This document shows positions 20,347 through 21,988 of a stretch of DNA of 21,988 bases, piece after piece. The notes beneath the pieces were generated by a model. The model was not told the origin of the DNA, ran no database searches, and was given only the letters and a program-made list of their open reading frames with translations. The position numbers and the translations under genes were made by a program. Origin of the DNA: CAYMRB01 sp964392615 (GTDB lineage: Bacteria > Planctomycetota > UBA8108); NCBI GenBank assembly GCA_964392615.1, contig CAYMRB010000126.1, positions 1-21,988 on the forward strand, in the 5' to 3' direction. Position 1 is the stretch's first letter. Each line of letters opens with the position of its first letter.

Positions 20347-21846
20347 TCATCGGCCGGCCTCGGCCAACGCCCACTCGACCAGCAGCCGGACGCCAGCCCC
20401 GGTCGCGCCGGGCACCAGGTACCCGGCGCTGCGCCGGCTCCACCCGACCCCGGCGATGTCGACGTGCGCCCACGGCACGTCGCGCATGAAGTGGCCGAGA
20501 AACGCCCCCGCGGTGCTCGCGCCGGCGTTGCGCCCGGATGAGTTCCGCAGGTCGGCGACCTGGCTCTTGACCGCCTCGTAGTACTCGTCGAAGAGCGGCA
20601 GGCGCCAGACGCGCTCGCCGGTGATTCCCGCGGCGTCCGCGATCGTGCGGGCGAGGCGGTCGTCGTTGCTCATCAGGCCGGCTGCCGTCGCGCCGAGCGC
20701 GACGAGGCAGGCGCCGGTCAGGGTCGCGATGTCGACCACCGCGTCCGGCCGGAAACGGCGCGAGTAGTGCAGCGCGTCCGCCAGGAGGAGGCGCCCCTCC
20801 GCGTCCGTGTTGATGACCTCGATCGTCTTGCCGGATGCCGAGCGGATCACGTCACCGGGGCGCAGAGCCGATCCGCTGATGTGGTTCTCGGCCGACGGCA
20901 CGAGTCCGATGACGCGCGCCTTGGGCCCGATTCGCGCCAGAGCGTTCATCGCCCCGATGACCGCGGCGCCTCCCGCCATGTCGAACTTCATGTCCTCCAT
21001 GCCGCGGGCCGGCTTGATCGAGATGCCGCCCGTGTCGAACGTCACCGCCTTGCCGACGAGGACGATCGTCTTCTTGGCACGCTGTGGACGGTGCTCGAGG
21101 ATGATCAGCCGCGGTGGACGCGCGCTCCCCTGGCCGACCCCCAGGACGCCGCCCATCTTCTCTTTCTCGAGCTCGCGCGGCCCGAGGACGCGACACCGCA
21201 GGCCGGCCGCCTTCGCGACGCTTCGCGCCCGGCGCGCCAGCACCTCGGGATAGAGCTGGTTGGCCGGCTCGTTGGCGAGATTCCGCGCGCCGTTGACCGC
21301 GTCCGCGATGACGGCTCCCCGTCGCACGCCGCGGCGCGCCGCGGACAGATCGGCGTCCGAGCGCTCACCCTGCTCGAAGGCGACCGTCGGCTTGCGTCGA
21401 CGCTCGCCGGGCTCGCTCTTCTGCTCGATGTACCGATAACTCCCGAGGTGCAGCCCCTCGGTCATCGCCTGGACGGTCGACTCGACCCCGAACTTGCCGA
21501 GCGCCTTGCGCAAGGCCAGGCTCGACAGCCCGACGCCGACACGCCCGCCGCCCATGCGCGAGAGCCGCTTCGCGAGAGCGCCGAACGCGCGGCGCAGCGC
21601 CTCGCAGTCGACCTTCTTCGCGTCACCGAGACCGAGCAGGACGCAGCAAGCGTCACTGGCGCGCGCCCCGACGAGCGGCAGCACCTCGCCGCGCTCGCCG
21701 CGAAAGAGGCCCTCCTTGACGGCCCGCGCGGCCAGACGCCGGGTCGCCTCGTCGAGGTGCGGATCACGCCCCCTCGGGAAGCCGCCTTTCGCGAGCGGCA
21801 CCACTCGACGCGTCAACTTGCTTCGCCCGCCGATGACCACCTTCAT
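20347..21846 (-). CDS. pepA: Leucyl aminopeptidase (M17 family)
   Basis: A 499-residue cytosolic aminopeptidase with two catalytic metal ions, releasing N-terminal residues from peptides. The N-terminal regulatory domain (about 1-165) is divergent. The catalytic domain begins at about 180 with NGARNLANEPANQLYPEVLA. It holds all M17 metal ligands: Lys266 and Asp271 in GKAVTFDTGGISIKP, Asp289 in KFDMAGGAAV, and Asp348 and Glu350 in NTDAEGRLLLADAL. The catalytic Lys278 and Arg352 are in the same motifs. DIATLTGACLVALG and a C-terminal HVDIAGVGW follow. I chose the ATG at 21846, with AGGAG seven bases upstream; the nine-residue longer frame has no such support. A promoter and an operator-like repeat lie upstream. 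It runs in the same direction as the isomerase gene, 225 bp apart. Confidence 0.96.
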   Translation of the reverse strand: MKVVIGGRSKLTRRVVPLAKGGFPRGRDPHLDEATRRLAARAVKEGLFRGERGEVLPLVGARASDACCVLLGLGDAKKVDCEALRRAFGALAKRLSRMGGGRVGVGLSSLALRKALGKFGVESTVQAMTEGLHLGSYRYIEQKSEPGERRRKPTVAFEQGERSDADLSAARRGVRRGAVIADAVNGARNLANEPANQLYPEVLARRARSVAKAAGLRCRVLGPRELEKEKMGGVLGVGQGSARPPRLIILEHRPQRAKKTIVLVGKAVTFDTGGISIKPARGMEDMKFDMAGGAAVIGAMNALARIGPKARVIGLVPSAENHISGSALRPGDVIRSASGKTIEVINTDAEGRLLLADALHYSRRFRPDAVVDIATLTGACLVALGATAAGLMSNDDRLARTIADAAGITGERVWRLPLFDEYYEAVKSQVADLRNSSGRNAGASTAGAFLGHFMRDVPWAHVDIAGVGWSRRSAGYLVPGATGAGVRLLVEWALAEAGR

Positions 21847-21905
21847 GTGCAGACTCCTGAAGCGACGTGACACCTTCCGGCCCGCCTCGGCGGGATGCGC
21901 GCGGT

Positions 21906-21934
21906 ATCCTACTCGATCCCATCGGCGACGTGAA
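21906..21934 (-). promoter_or_regulatory. Candidate pepA promoter TTCACG-N17-TAGGAT
   Basis: On the minus strand TTCACG (21929-21934) and TAGGAT (21906-21911) each match four of six consensus positions with ideal 17-bp spacing. Transcription would start near 21899, giving a leader of about 52 nt before the ATG at 21846. The -35 box is overlapped by the inverted repeat at 21927-21949. Confidence 0.4.
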
Positions 21935-21949
21935 CCGACGCCTCACGTC
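21927..21949. promoter_or_regulatory. Operator-like inverted repeat GACGTGA-N9-TCACGTC over the pepA -35 box
   Basis: GACGTGA (21927-21933) and TCACGTC (21943-21949) are perfect 7-bp half-sites separated by nine bases, a layout typical of a dimeric DNA-binding regulator. One half-site covers the candidate -35 box of pepA, which would suit repression. The regulator is not identifiable here. Confidence 0.45.
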
Positions 21950-21988
21950 AAAACTCAAGGAAGCCGGCGCCGGTCATCCGGCCCCGGC

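Noticed and set aside
20767..21870. A 367-residue plus-strand open frame opposite pepA
   Set aside because: It is a shadow of the M17 peptidase gene, whose motifs are complete on the minus strand.

Overview
This is a GC-rich, gene-dense stretch of a Gram-negative chromosome. A 10-base run of N at 7270-7279 shows it is a scaffolded draft, possibly a metagenome-derived genome. Tail-anchored clues to the lineage are a DUF1570-type HExxH metalloprotease (a family seen mostly in Planctomycetota), the futalosine menaquinone pathway (mqnC) and outer-membrane lipoproteins. Planctomycetota or a neighbouring phylum is my best guess. No rRNA, tRNA, transposase or CRISPR array was recognised.

Region 1 (1-6550, minus strand) is the upstream end of an extracellular contractile injection system (eCIS, phage-tail-like particle) locus, read right to left. 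Its order is: an FHA-domain protein with a very long coiled coil, an unknown 193-residue protein, a DUF4255/Pvc16-like tail terminator, a short protein with a tail-sheath C-terminal domain, a gp19-like tail tube protein, a small tail-assembly-chaperone-like protein, a second gp19-like tube protein, and a Ser-Glu/Ser-Ala repeat protein cut by the left edge. Four junctions are stop/start overlaps (ATGA, GTGA or a 13-nt overlap), which suggests translational coupling. Two good sigma70-like promoters (TTGACC-N17-TACACT and TTGACA-N17-TACCAT) drive it. A CCGACN hexamer tract lies just upstream of the first promoter, and a second tract of the same hexamer is coding at the left edge.

Region 2 (6665-9744, plus strand) holds a zinc-ribbon membrane protein, the assembly gap, the two molybdopterin synthase subunits (moaD, moaE), and two coupled lipoproteins: a BamE/SmpA-like one, and one that appears to combine a BamE-like segment with a beta-barrel-like C-terminus.

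Region 3 (9762-15362, minus strand) is housekeeping. ygfZ-mqnC ends in a strong intrinsic terminator, followed by lysC-nadE.

Region 4 (15363-21988) has a 411-bp divergent regulatory region with tandem palindromes and a leader hairpin, then the secreted DUF1570-type protease (plus strand). This converges through a shared stem-loop terminator on an exported peptidyl-prolyl isomerase-like protein that fuses a parvulin, a 15-proline linker and two divergent cyclophilin domains. pepA (leucyl aminopeptidase) closes the window, with a promoter overlapped by an operator-like inverted repeat.

The most unusual parts are the FHA-headed eCIS locus with its reduced sheath-like protein and simple-repeat elements, and the three-domain isomerase fusion whose cyclophilin domains lack the catalytic arginine.
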